A stretch of 64,000 bases of DNA from NCBI GenBank assembly GCA_963709875.1, contig CAVPYB010000003.1:558001-622000 (forward strand), in the 5' to 3' direction. Below are positions 26,833 through 34,841 of the stretch, in pieces. The notes under the pieces were generated by a model. That model worked only from the letters and a program-made list of their open reading frames with translations. It did no database searches and was not told the origin of the DNA. A program made the position numbers and the translations under genes. The number at the start of each line of letters is the position of its first letter. Within the stretch, counting starts at the first letter, position 1. Source of the stretch: JAQBDA01 sp963709875. Its GTDB lineage: Bacteria > Chloroflexota > Anaerolineae > Anaerolineales > UBA4823.

Positions 26833-29341
26833 GCCGCGTGATGATATTCAATACTCTTCCAGGTACATAGATCAGCCGGACGATCTCCCGGCCGGTTATA
26901 TACGGCTCGATCTTATCCTGTGATAAGGCGGTTTGGGTTACCACTTCCTCCCCTACATCCGCCGGGAATTCAAGAACGTCCCGCAGGCGCCCATCCACCT
27001 GGACCGGGATTTGTATAGTATTCTCCTCTGCCAGCTCCGGATCCCATTCAGGCCAATCTTGCTGGTGGACGCTGCCGATGTGTCCGGTAAGATGCCATAG
27101 CTCCTCGCTGAGATGTGGAGCAGCCGGAGCAAGTATGAGCAGCAGATTTTCGAGCGCCAGGTGGAAGGATGCAGTCTGCCGGCTGCTGCCTGCCTGTTTG
27201 TCTTTCAAGAAATTGACAAATTCCATCATGCTGGACACCATGGTGTTAAAACGGAACCCCTGGATGCGCTCGGTCACCAGTCGGATAGTCGTATGCAAGC
27301 GCCGATCGATTTCGTCATCTCGTCCTGCGGCATCAGCACTTTCATGATACGTCTCTGCATAAAGATTCCAGACCCGATTCAAAAATCGCCAGGCTCCGTT
27401 CAATCCATCCGTATTCCAATCGACATCCTGGTCGAAGGGTGCCATAAACAACTCGTAGATTCGCAAGGCATCTGCCCCATGAGTCTCAACGATTTGGTCA
27501 GGATTGATGACATTGCCGCGCGATTTCGACATCCGCACCCCGTCGGTACTCATCAGCTGTCCCTGGCTGAGCAGCCTGGTAAACGGCTCTCGGAATGGGA
27601 CTAATCCGGAATCTGCCATGGCTTTAACCCAGAAACGGGAATACAGCAGGTGCAGTACCGCATGTTCGGCGCCGCCTACGTAGAGATCGACCGGCATCCA
27701 GTACAGCATTTCTGACGGGTCGAATGGACCCTGGCTGTAGTCAGGGCTGGTAAAGCGCAGGAAATACCAGGATGAACAGGCAAACCCTCCCATGGTGTCG
27801 GTTTCGCGCTCTGCAGGACCGCCGCATTCTGGGCAAGAGGTATGGACAAACTCCGGCACCCGCCCAAGTGGCGATCTACCGCTCCCATCCGGTAAAAAAT
27901 CCTCCATTTCAGGAAGCAAGACCGGCAGGTCACCCTCTGCAACCGGGACCGTGCCGCAGCGATCGCAATAGACAATTGGGATTGGCGTTCCCCAATACCG
28001 CTGGCGACTGATCAGCCAATCGCGCATATGGTACTGAACCGACTTTCGACCGGAGCTTTTGGCTGCCAAGACATCGGCGATACGGCGGGCGGCATCCACG
28101 CTTAGGAGACCTGTGTATTCACCCGAATTTACCAGATATCCCTCCCCTGTGAATGCCTGCTCTATCTGGCGAGCTGGGTCGCCTGGCTCATCATCAGGCA
28201 GGATCACCTGGCGGATTTCAATCCCGTAACGTCTGGCAAATTCGAGATCTCTTTGATCGTGTGCGGGTACACCCATGATCGCACCGCTGCCATAGCTGGG
28301 CAGCACGTAATCCGCGATCCAGACTGGAACCGGTTCACGATTTAGCGGGTTGACGGCATAACTCCCGGTAAATACGCCGGTCTTCTCTTGCTCGGTTATC
28401 ATCCGTTCCAGTTCGCTTTTCTGGCTCGTTCGACGCGGTACGCATCGACATCAACACGCCTCTCCGGACGGGTCAGCCTGTCTACCCATGGATGCTCAGG
28501 GGCCAGAACCAGGAACGTTGCCCCGAATAATGTATCCGCTCGGGTTGTGAAGACAGTGAGACGCCTCATTCTCGCTATTCTCGCCGCCTGGGAGCTGAGA
28601 TACAACGAAGTCGATCTCCACTCCTTCAGAGCGACCGATCCAATTTCGCTGCATTGCTGCGATCTTCTCAGGCCAATCGACATCTTCCAGACCGGAAATC
28701 AATTCATCGGCATAGTCTGTGATCTTGAAATACCAGGCAGGTATCTCACGCTTCTGAATACCGGTATGCCCACGCCAGCAGACACCTCCTGCCGCTTCGT
28801 GGCTTGAGAGAGTCGTCTGGCAGGTCGGGCACCACCACTGCCAGCTAGGATCCCGATATGCCAGTCCTCGCTTATACATCAGTAAGAAAAACCACTGTGT
28901 CCAGCGGTAAAATGAGGGCTGTGATGAGTCGATCTCCCGCGACCAATCGTAACTGGTTCCGATCATCTTCATCTGCCGGCGGTAATTTGCCGTATTTTCA
29001 TCCGTGGATTGTCTGGGGTGAACGCCATGAGATACAGCAAACTGCTCTGCCGGCTCTCCGAAGCAGTCCCACCCCATTGGGTGCAACACGTTATAACCAC
29101 GCATACGCATGAAGCGCGAGAGTAAGTCGGTGGGTATGTAATTGCGGCAATGTCCGACATGCAGCCCTTCGCCGGATGGATAGGGGAAGAAATCCAGGCA
29201 GTAATATTTCGGCTGGTTGCTGGTTCGATCGGCAAAATAAATGCCGCTCTCTTCCCACTCACGCTGCCATCTTGCCTCAAATTTCTGCGGGCGGTATTCC
29301 CCAAAATCGGCGCTATTCCCTTGTTTTGAGCCTGTATTCAT
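26833..29341 (-). CDS. leuS: Leucyl-tRNA synthetase, copy 2 (frameshifted)
   Basis: A second full LeuRS of about 830 residues, of the B. subtilis-like type: FFPYPSGEGLHVGHCRNY (HIGH motif as HVGH), WDCFGEPAEQFAV, editing-domain TTRADTLFGATF and GSGAIMGVPAHDQRDL, RDWLISRQRYWG, VRMSKSRGN. Identity to copy 1 is low outside the motifs, so this is an old paralogue or an acquired gene. Frame changes at about 28562 and 28420 (the second looks like a lost A in AAAA), and another near 26840, because the reading frame otherwise runs 220 nt into copy 1; the end given is the TGA in the shifted frame. A leucine-type T-box lies about 700 bp upstream on the same strand. Confidence 0.9.
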
Positions 29342-29431
29342 GCGCTACCTCTAAAAACATTCACCGGTTGGCACACAGATTGCATCCCCCTCCGTTGGAT
29401 CTACCGATCATTCAAATCTAAGGGAGGCGAT

Positions 29432-30007
29432 ATGTGTGATTATACTGATGAGGTCTGGATTCAGCTCTATATCAACCTTTCTCGTTATATCGATTCACGC
29501 GTTTGCCTGGATGGAGAGCATAGCATTAAGGTCGCCTATTGGGTCAGTTCGACTGCCCGCTGCCTGGAGATGGAAGAAAATGATGTGCAAGGCATGTATT
29601 GGGCGGCCTTACTCCACGACATTGGAAAGATCGGTGTGCCGGACAGCGTGCTGATGAAGTCTGGTCCACTGACCTGCAGCGAATGGCAGGTGATGATGCT
29701 CCACCCAACCATCGGGGCGAATATGGTAAAGAGCTTAAAAAAGATCGAGCATATCGCACCTGCGATCCATACTCATCAGGAGAAATTTGACGGCAGCGGC
29801 TATCCACTAGGGCTGTGTGGTGAGCAAATCCCAATCGGTGGCCGGATCCTGGCTGTCGTAGACGCTTATGAAGCCATGACGCATAACCGCGTGTACCGCA
29901 AAGCCCGCACGCACTGTGAGGCGATCGATGAATTGAGGCAAGCTGAGGGCATGCATTTCGATCCCGTCGTTGTTGAAAGCTTCTTATACTGCCTGCATAT
30001 GAACTGA
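29432..30007 (+). CDS. Stand-alone HD-GYP domain phosphohydrolase
   Basis: 191 residues that are almost entirely an HD-GYP domain, the family that degrades cyclic di-GMP. Metal ligands are complete: H62-D63 in LLHDIGKIGVPD, H91 in MLHPTIGA, H113 and H115 in IHTHQEKFDGSGYP, GYP at 123-125, and the late aspartate in VVDAYEAMT. No sensor or receiver domain is attached, so activity would be controlled by expression or a partner. GGAGGCGAT precedes the ATG. It is the only plus-strand gene between a minus-strand T-box leader and the minus-strand leuS genes, so T-box read-through would produce RNA antisense to it. Confidence 0.88.
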   Translation: MCDYTDEVWIQLYINLSRYIDSRVCLDGEHSIKVAYWVSSTARCLEMEENDVQGMYWAALLHDIGKIGVPDSVLMKSGPLTCSEWQVMMLHPTIGANMVKSLKKIEHIAPAIHTHQEKFDGSGYPLGLCGEQIPIGGRILAVVDAYEAMTHNRVYRKARTHCEAIDELRQAEGMHFDPVVVESFLYCLHMN

Positions 30008-30041
30008 TTTACCCTCGATACCAATCGCACGCCATTAAATC

Positions 30042-30068
30042 AAAAAACCTCCGTCCACAGGGACGAAG
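30042..30068 (-). terminator. Terminator of the leucine T-box
   Basis: On the minus strand CTTCGTCC and GGACGGAG form an 8-bp stem (one G-U pair) with a CTGT loop, followed by GG and TTTTTT. It partly competes with the T-box antiterminator, as expected for transcription-attenuating T-boxes. Confidence 0.82.
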
Positions 30069-30350
30069 ATCAGCTTCGCGGTACCACCCTGGTTGCCCGG
30101 TCAGCAGGGACAATCCATGCCGAGCCGGACCACTCTAAATCGCAATAACGGGCAAAACCCGCTGCAGGCTAATCGAGTGCCGAAGCCCAAAATCACCAGC
30201 AGAACTTATCCCATGTTGGGACAGCAGGCGAGTTCAGCCCTGTGCTTTCCAGTCGTGTTCCGGTGACACCATATCGGGCTCACACCTCGCTCTCCCGAAT
30301 CGCTGCCGGATGGCTTACTACTCCTGCATTTACTTTCTTGAATATTTGGA
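30042..30350 (-). ncRNA. T-box leader, probably leucine-specific
   Basis: On the minus strand the antiterminator T-box core AGGGTGGTACCGCG is present (30077-30090), followed by a terminator hairpin (30049-30056 pairing with 30061-30068) and a run of six T (30042-30047). The upstream 250 nt show the purine-rich stem I pattern. Aligned with the second T-box in this window, the specifier position reads CTC (30230-30232) in GCTGAACTCGCC, a leucine codon followed by the usual purine. The next minus-strand gene is leuS copy 2, about 700 bp on. No clear promoter lies between it and tRNA-Ala(GGC). Confidence 0.85.
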
Positions 30351-30414
30351 ATTAGCCACGACTACTTGTGAGAACTATGTCACCCGGAGACTAATCCCTG
30401 ATATTACGAACAGG

Positions 30415-30487
30415 TGGACCCAGTGGGATTCGAACCCACGACCTTCTCAATGCCATTGAGACGCGCTCCCAACTGCGCTATGGGCCC
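30415..30487 (-). tRNA. tRNA-Ala, anticodon GGC
   Basis: 73 nt cloverleaf. Acceptor GGGCCCA pairs with TGGGTCC, including the G3-U70 wobble pair that identifies alanine tRNA. Anticodon stem CTCAA/TTGAG with loop TGGCATT gives anticodon GGC. T-arm GTGGGTTCGAATCCCAC is perfect. Discriminator is A; CCA is not encoded. It reads GCC and GCU codons. Confidence 0.95.
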
Positions 30488-30503
30488 AATTTAAGCAGTC
30501 GAA

Positions 30504-30532
30504 ATTGTACATTGAAAAATACAATTCGTCAA
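30504..30532 (-). promoter_or_regulatory. Promoter of tRNA-Ala(GGC)
   Basis: Minus-strand TTGACG (30527-30532) and TACAAT (30504-30509) are separated by exactly 17 bp, ending 17 bp before the tRNA 5' end. It lies between the two tRNA genes, so each has its own sigma-70-like promoter. Confidence 0.75.
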
Positions 30533-30536
30533 CAAG

Positions 30537-30609
30537 TGGACCTGGCGGGATTCGAACCCGCGACCTCTTCAGTGCGATTGAAGCGCGCTCCCAACTGCGC
30601 TACAGGCCC
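30537..30609 (-). tRNA. tRNA-Ala, anticodon CGC
   Basis: 73 nt cloverleaf. Acceptor GGGCCTG pairs with CAGGTCC with G3-U70, the alanine identity element. Anticodon stem CTTCA/TGAAG with loop ATCGCAC gives CGC, reading GCG. T-arm GCGGGTTCGAATCCCGC. Discriminator A; CCA not encoded. It shares most of its D-arm with the GGC gene 49 bp downstream, so the pair probably arose by duplication. Confidence 0.95.
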
Positions 30610-30626
30610 ATCCAACGAGCGCCCAG

Positions 30627-30655
30627 ATTCTAAATCAGGGCAGCAAACCTGTCAA
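30627..30655 (-). promoter_or_regulatory. Promoter of tRNA-Ala(CGC)
   Basis: Minus-strand consensus TTGACA (30650-30655) and TAGAAT (30627-30632) with 17-bp spacing, 17 bp upstream of the tRNA. One of the best promoter matches in the window. Confidence 0.8.
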
Positions 30656-30738
30656 GAAACCGCCACAGGCTGAAATTTCCGCCGATCTATGAAATAATAT
30701 TGGTTGAGAACTCAATTTGCTGAGAACTTGCCTGACTC

Positions 30739-31068
30739 TCACGGTTGTGCCCTATGCTCCAATGCGCTTAATATAGATATGTCACGAAGATAAGCGTTCT
30801 GGAGCGTTGTCAGTAAATCGGGGAGGCCCTCAGTCTCCAGGAATTTCTGTTTATCATGATTGGCAACCTGGAGGTATACGGCTGCCAGGTAAGCCAGAGC
30901 GGCGGGTTTGCCGGGCAGCTCAGGCAGTCTAAATCCAAAGGGTTGGCTCAGCTTGATGCACGTGTTGATCATCTGCAAAGACCGATCTTCGAAGATATGC
31001 AGTTGTAGTGGCATACCCGGGAATAACACGGTATTCAATGGGAATAACGGGAGTTCGTAAACAACCAT
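30739..31068 (-). pseudogene. LON substrate-binding-domain protein with internal deletion
   Basis: 109 residues. The first 45 residues match the start of the Lon N-terminal (LON/PUA-like) domain: YELPLFPLNTVLFPGMPLQLHIFEDR. The last 60 match the helical end of the same family (PAALAYLAAVYLQVANHDKQKFLE). The beta-rich middle, about 90-100 residues in stand-alone family members, is absent, and the frame is kept across the joint (around SQPFGFRLPEL). The folded domain cannot form as usual. Either an in-frame deletion product or an assembly collapse. No partner genes. Confidence 0.6.
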
Positions 31069-31186
31069 TTCGAATTCTTTACGCCAGGAGTATCACGATT
31101 TTTCTAACATGACGTTCTCGGACTGGCTTTACTTCAGCAGGCAAATCCTGGACTACCATCCAGACCCTGATAAGGCTATAATCTTA

Positions 31187-31275
31187 GACATTACGCAGTT
31201 CACGAGGGAATCTTGGGTGTTTTGGCGGGCTGTGCTCGCCAAAACACCCCCAACTCTCCCCCAAGTGCGTAAGTC
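31187..31275. repeat. MITE-like element, copy 2
   Basis: 89 bp bounded by GACATTACGCAGTT on the left and AAGTGCGTAAGTC on the right (GACTTACGCACTT when reversed). A central hairpin pairs GGGTGTTTTGGCGGGC with GCTCGCCAAAACACCC. ATCTTA occurs directly outside the left end (31181-31186) and 4 bp beyond the right end (31280-31285), a possible target duplication. It fills the 299-bp gap between the LON remnant and the M24 peptidase; I see nothing else there. Confidence 0.65.
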
Positions 31276-31367
31276 CCAAATCTTATGAACCTGCGGCTTT
31301 GTAGCAATTTTAGGATTTGAAAACCACCCACAGTTCAACCCAAAATAGAGCTTAGACCGGAGATCTT

Positions 31368-32498
31368 GTGAAAGAATACCATAATCCCCAATATCACACC
31401 CGGCAAGAGCACCTCTCAGTTGCTCTACAGACCGGCAAGTTTTCTGGACTGGTGCTCAACCCCGGTGCCAGCTTGAAATACCTGACCGGTCTGGATTTCC
31501 ATCTGATGGAACGTCCCGTCATGGCTGTATTTTTACCTGACGCTCCGACAATTATGGTTGTACCAGAGCTGGAGATCGCTAAGCTGGAAAACCTATCCTT
31601 CGCCGTACAGATTTTCACATTTGGTGACGATCCGGCGACCTGGCAGCAAATATACAGCCAGGCTATTCAGGCGACCGGTTGGGGAAAAGGCGAAACGATC
31701 GGAGTCGAACCTCGTCGCCTTAGGCTGCTCGAGTTTCGCTTGCTTGAGGGTGCGTCCTCCGGGCTCATTTACGAGTCCGCGGAGGCGGTGATATCTTCCC
31801 TGCGGATGCAGAAGGACGAAACCGAGCTGGCAGCTATGCGAAAAGCTGTCCAAATTGCCCAGGATGCTCTGCTAGAGACTCTGCCATATATCAAAACCGG
31901 GGTCATGGAAAAGGAGATCGCAGCCGAACTGACTCTTCAGCTTCTTCGGGGAGGGTCAGAGCCAGAAATCCCATTCTCACCCATCGTATCTGCTGGTCCG
32001 AACAGTGCCAACCCACACGCCACACCCTCCTCCCGCCCTCTCCAGTCGGGAGACTGCCTGGTCATCGACTGGGGTGCCACCTACGACGGCTACATTTCTG
32101 ACATCACTCGCACCTTCGCGGTCGGGCACGTTGATGCGGAGATGAGAAAGGTTGCCCAGATCGTCCTGCAAGCCAATACTGCCGGGCGCGAGGCCGCAAG
32201 ACCCGCCATCACCGCCGGGGAGATCGATATCGCCACCCGCCGTGTTATCGATGATTCCGGTTATGGGAGCTACTTCATTCACCGCACAGGTCATGGCATC
32301 GGGCTGGAAGGGCACGAAGACCCATATCTATTCTCACGAAATGTTCAAATCCTCACACCTGGGATGACATTCACGATCGAGCCGGGTATTTATTTACCTA
32401 ACCGCAATGGAGTACGTATTGAAGATAACCTGGTCATCACGGAACATGGTGCAGAATGCCTGACGGATCTAAATCGTGAACTGGTCATCGTAGGTTGA
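31368..32498 (+). CDS. M24B family aminopeptidase (Xaa-Pro type)
   Basis: 376-residue cytoplasmic dimetal peptidase removing N-terminal residues before proline. N-terminal creatinase-type domain (to about residue 150), then the pita-bread catalytic domain. Five metal ligands are visible: two aspartates in VIDWGATYDGYISDITRTF (quoted as VIDWGATYDG and YISDITRTF), histidine in HRTGHGIGLEGHE, and glutamates in TIEPGIY and VRIEDNLV. A GTG at 31368 is used, with CCGGAGA 7 bp upstream. It is followed 6 bp later by an MFS gene, suggesting cotranscription. Confidence 0.92.
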   Translation: MKEYHNPQYHTRQEHLSVALQTGKFSGLVLNPGASLKYLTGLDFHLMERPVMAVFLPDAPTIMVVPELEIAKLENLSFAVQIFTFGDDPATWQQIYSQAIQATGWGKGETIGVEPRRLRLLEFRLLEGASSGLIYESAEAVISSLRMQKDETELAAMRKAVQIAQDALLETLPYIKTGVMEKEIAAELTLQLLRGGSEPEIPFSPIVSAGPNSANPHATPSSRPLQSGDCLVIDWGATYDGYISDITRTFAVGHVDAEMRKVAQIVLQANTAGREAARPAITAGEIDIATRRVIDDSGYGSYFIHRTGHGIGLEGHEDPYLFSRNVQILTPGMTFTIEPGIYLPNRNGVRIEDNLVITEHGAECLTDLNRELVIVG

Positions 32499-32504
32499 TC
32501 ATTC

Positions 32505-33647
32505 ATGAGCCGTGATTTGGTGCTGGTCTCACTCTCCCTGATGGTGTGGGGGCTGGGAGAGGGTGCCTTTTTCTCTTTTCAGCCTTTATATTTACAGCAG
32601 TTAGGTGCTGACCCGATCGCGATCGGGGCGATCCTGGGTGGGTATGGGATTGCACAAACCCTGGCTCATATCCCTGCTGGCTACCTGGCAGATCGGATCG
32701 GCCGGCGCCCGCTGATGAGGTTTGCCTGGATATTCGGATTTGTGTCGACAGGGGTGATGGCTTTGGCGACCACGCTTCCGGTATTCATTGTCGGCATGCT
32801 CCTGTATGGCATGACAATGTTCGTCGTCTCTCCCTTGAACAGTTATGTTACTGCGGCACGCGGTCGTCTGACGGTGGGACGAGCGCTGACAATGACCTCT
32901 GCTGCCTACAATATCGGCGCTATCGTGGGGCCGATGCTGGGAGGCTTGATCGGTGAGACATATGGGTTTCGCAGCATCTTTGCCGTGGCAGCCCTTATCT
33001 TCGGGCTCTCGACCGTCTTGATTTTCTTCATCAAACCGCAGCCGGTTGAGATTCGCAGCAGCCTGCAGAAGGCCGATAAAATCTTCAATAATGGAACCTA
33101 CCTTCGGTTTATGTCACTGGTGTTCCTGGCAACGTTCGCCATGTATCTTCCTCAACCTCTGGCACCAAATTTCCTCCAGAATGAGCGCGGGCTCAGCCTG
33201 GTGCAGATCGGTCAGCTCTACTCGATCAGCTCTCTAGGTGTAGTGCTTGGCAATTTGCTGCTTGGCAACCTAGAACACCGCCTGGGATATCTTCTCGGAC
33301 AGGTGCTGGTAGGTTTCTTTGCCGCTATCCTGTGGCAGCAGACAGGGATGCTATGGTATGGGCTGGCATTCTTATTCGTGGGTGGCTACCGGACAGCCCG
33401 ATCGTTGGCAATAGCCCAGGTACAAACCCTGGTACACCCGGCAAATATGGGTTTGGCTTATGGCTTGAGTGAGACCATCACTTCCTCAGCAAATATAATC
33501 GTTCCGTTCATCGCCGGTTTTCTATACAACCAGAATCCAAATATCATCTTCCCGGTCAGCCTGATCATGATAACGCTCGCGATCCTGGCGAACACATATT
33601 ACCTATACCTACGTGTGGCACCTGAAGATCGTGTGATCCCAGCATGA
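32505..33647 (+). CDS. Major facilitator superfamily transporter
   Basis: 380 residues with about 12 hydrophobic helices and the MFS loop signature GYLADRIGRRPLM between TM2 and TM3. A second charged loop in the middle (RSSLQKADKIFNNG) separates the two halves. Substrate cannot be told; coupling with the peptidase gene hints at peptide or amino-acid export or uptake, but that is only context. Confidence 0.87.
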   Translation: MSRDLVLVSLSLMVWGLGEGAFFSFQPLYLQQLGADPIAIGAILGGYGIAQTLAHIPAGYLADRIGRRPLMRFAWIFGFVSTGVMALATTLPVFIVGMLLYGMTMFVVSPLNSYVTAARGRLTVGRALTMTSAAYNIGAIVGPMLGGLIGETYGFRSIFAVAALIFGLSTVLIFFIKPQPVEIRSSLQKADKIFNNGTYLRFMSLVFLATFAMYLPQPLAPNFLQNERGLSLVQIGQLYSISSLGVVLGNLLLGNLEHRLGYLLGQVLVGFFAAILWQQTGMLWYGLAFLFVGGYRTARSLAIAQVQTLVHPANMGLAYGLSETITSSANIIVPFIAGFLYNQNPNIIFPVSLIMITLAILANTYYLYLRVAPEDRVIPA

Positions 33648-33789
33648 GCCCACTCATGGGTAAGTCTGGTGACACACGATCGGACGTTTAACAGTTTTCC
33701 GGATCCATTATTATCGGTGTGGCGTTTGAGTATTCGAAGCCCCACATGGATGGAGCTCAACCGTCATTTGCCGGAAAGGGTGTGCAAAC

Positions 33790-34782
33790 ATGCCAACCTC
33801 AATTCTCGACTTTGGAATCGATTTCGTCCTGTTAGTACAGAATCTCGGAGCCTGGCTGCAGCAGCCGATGCTTTTCTTCTCCTTCCTGGGGGTTGAAGTG
33901 TTCTATCTGCTGATTGCGCCTGCCGTGTACTGGTGTTTCAGTGCTCGGGCTGGATTGCGGGTGAGTATATACCTGACTCTCAGCGCAGGCATAAACGTAA
34001 TTTTCAAATTATTGTTCCATATGCCACGTCCTTACTGGTATGACCGTCGTGTCTCTGCTTTGAGCACTGAATCATCTTTCGGGATCCCATCCGGACATGC
34101 ACAGAACGCAGTTGTTGTATGGGGCAGCCTGGCAGCCACAATTGGAAAACTGTGGGCATGGATTGCTGCGGTTGTAATTATCATCCTGATCAGCTTCTCT
34201 CGCATGTACCTGGGTGTCCACTTTCCCACTGATCTGATCGGGGGCTGGTTGATCGGAACAATATTGTTATGGGCATTTCTGAAGTTCGAAACCCCGGTTC
34301 TACGCTGGTTGGATAGGCGCAGCTTGGTGTCACGAATTGCAGTTGTTTTCCTGGTCTCATTAAGCTTGATCGCACTCGCCGCAGTTGCCCGGTCTATGTT
34401 AACCGGCTGGGAGCTCCCTTCTGAATGGATCGAGAACGCCAGGGCAGCCGACCCTTTGGCTGAGCCGATCAATCCTCTCGCCTTCGAAGGGATCATATCG
34501 AACGCGGCGATATTCTTCGGTCTTGCAGTCGGTGGTCTTTGGATTTACGACCGAGGAGGCTTTGCTACCCGAGGTCTCTGGTGGCAGCTCGTGCTGCGTT
34601 ATTTAGTTGGTCTTATCGGTGTGCTGGTGCTGTGGAGCGGGCTGGGGTTGATCTTCCCCGATGGTGAAACCCTGATACCCATCGTTCTGCGCTACATACG
34701 CTATGCTCTGGTGGGGTTTTGGGTGACCGGTCTGGCTCCGCTGCTGTTCATCAAACTGAGTTTATCTGAGACCAAGAAATAA
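33790..34782 (+). CDS. PAP2-family membrane phosphatase
   Basis: 330 residues, multi-pass membrane protein. The three phosphatase motifs are intact: KLLFHMPRPYWY (KxxxxxxRP), FGIPSGHAQ (PSGH) and SRMYLGVHFPTDLIGG (SRxxxxxHxxxD). The active site faces outward in the family, acting on lipid phosphates such as undecaprenyl pyrophosphate or phosphatidic acid. The C-terminal 130 residues add further helices not needed for catalysis. Ends in front of a bidirectional terminator. Confidence 0.9.
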   Translation: MPTSILDFGIDFVLLVQNLGAWLQQPMLFFSFLGVEVFYLLIAPAVYWCFSARAGLRVSIYLTLSAGINVIFKLLFHMPRPYWYDRRVSALSTESSFGIPSGHAQNAVVVWGSLAATIGKLWAWIAAVVIIILISFSRMYLGVHFPTDLIGGWLIGTILLWAFLKFETPVLRWLDRRSLVSRIAVVFLVSLSLIALAAVARSMLTGWELPSEWIENARAADPLAEPINPLAFEGIISNAAIFFGLAVGGLWIYDRGGFATRGLWWQLVLRYLVGLIGVLVLWSGLGLIFPDGETLIPIVLRYIRYALVGFWVTGLAPLLFIKLSLSETKK

Positions 34783-34785
34783 ATA

Positions 34786-34823
34786 ACGGGCTGTCTGGAT
34801 CAGAAACCAGACAGCCCGTTATT
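34786..34823. terminator. Bidirectional terminator
   Basis: A perfect 16-bp stem (ATAACGGGCTGTCTGG and its complement) with an 8-nt loop, flanked by A/T-rich sequence on both sides. It lies between the convergent PAP2 and EF-G-like genes. Confidence 0.85.
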
Positions 34824-34841
34824 CAATCTTATCTCAAGGAA

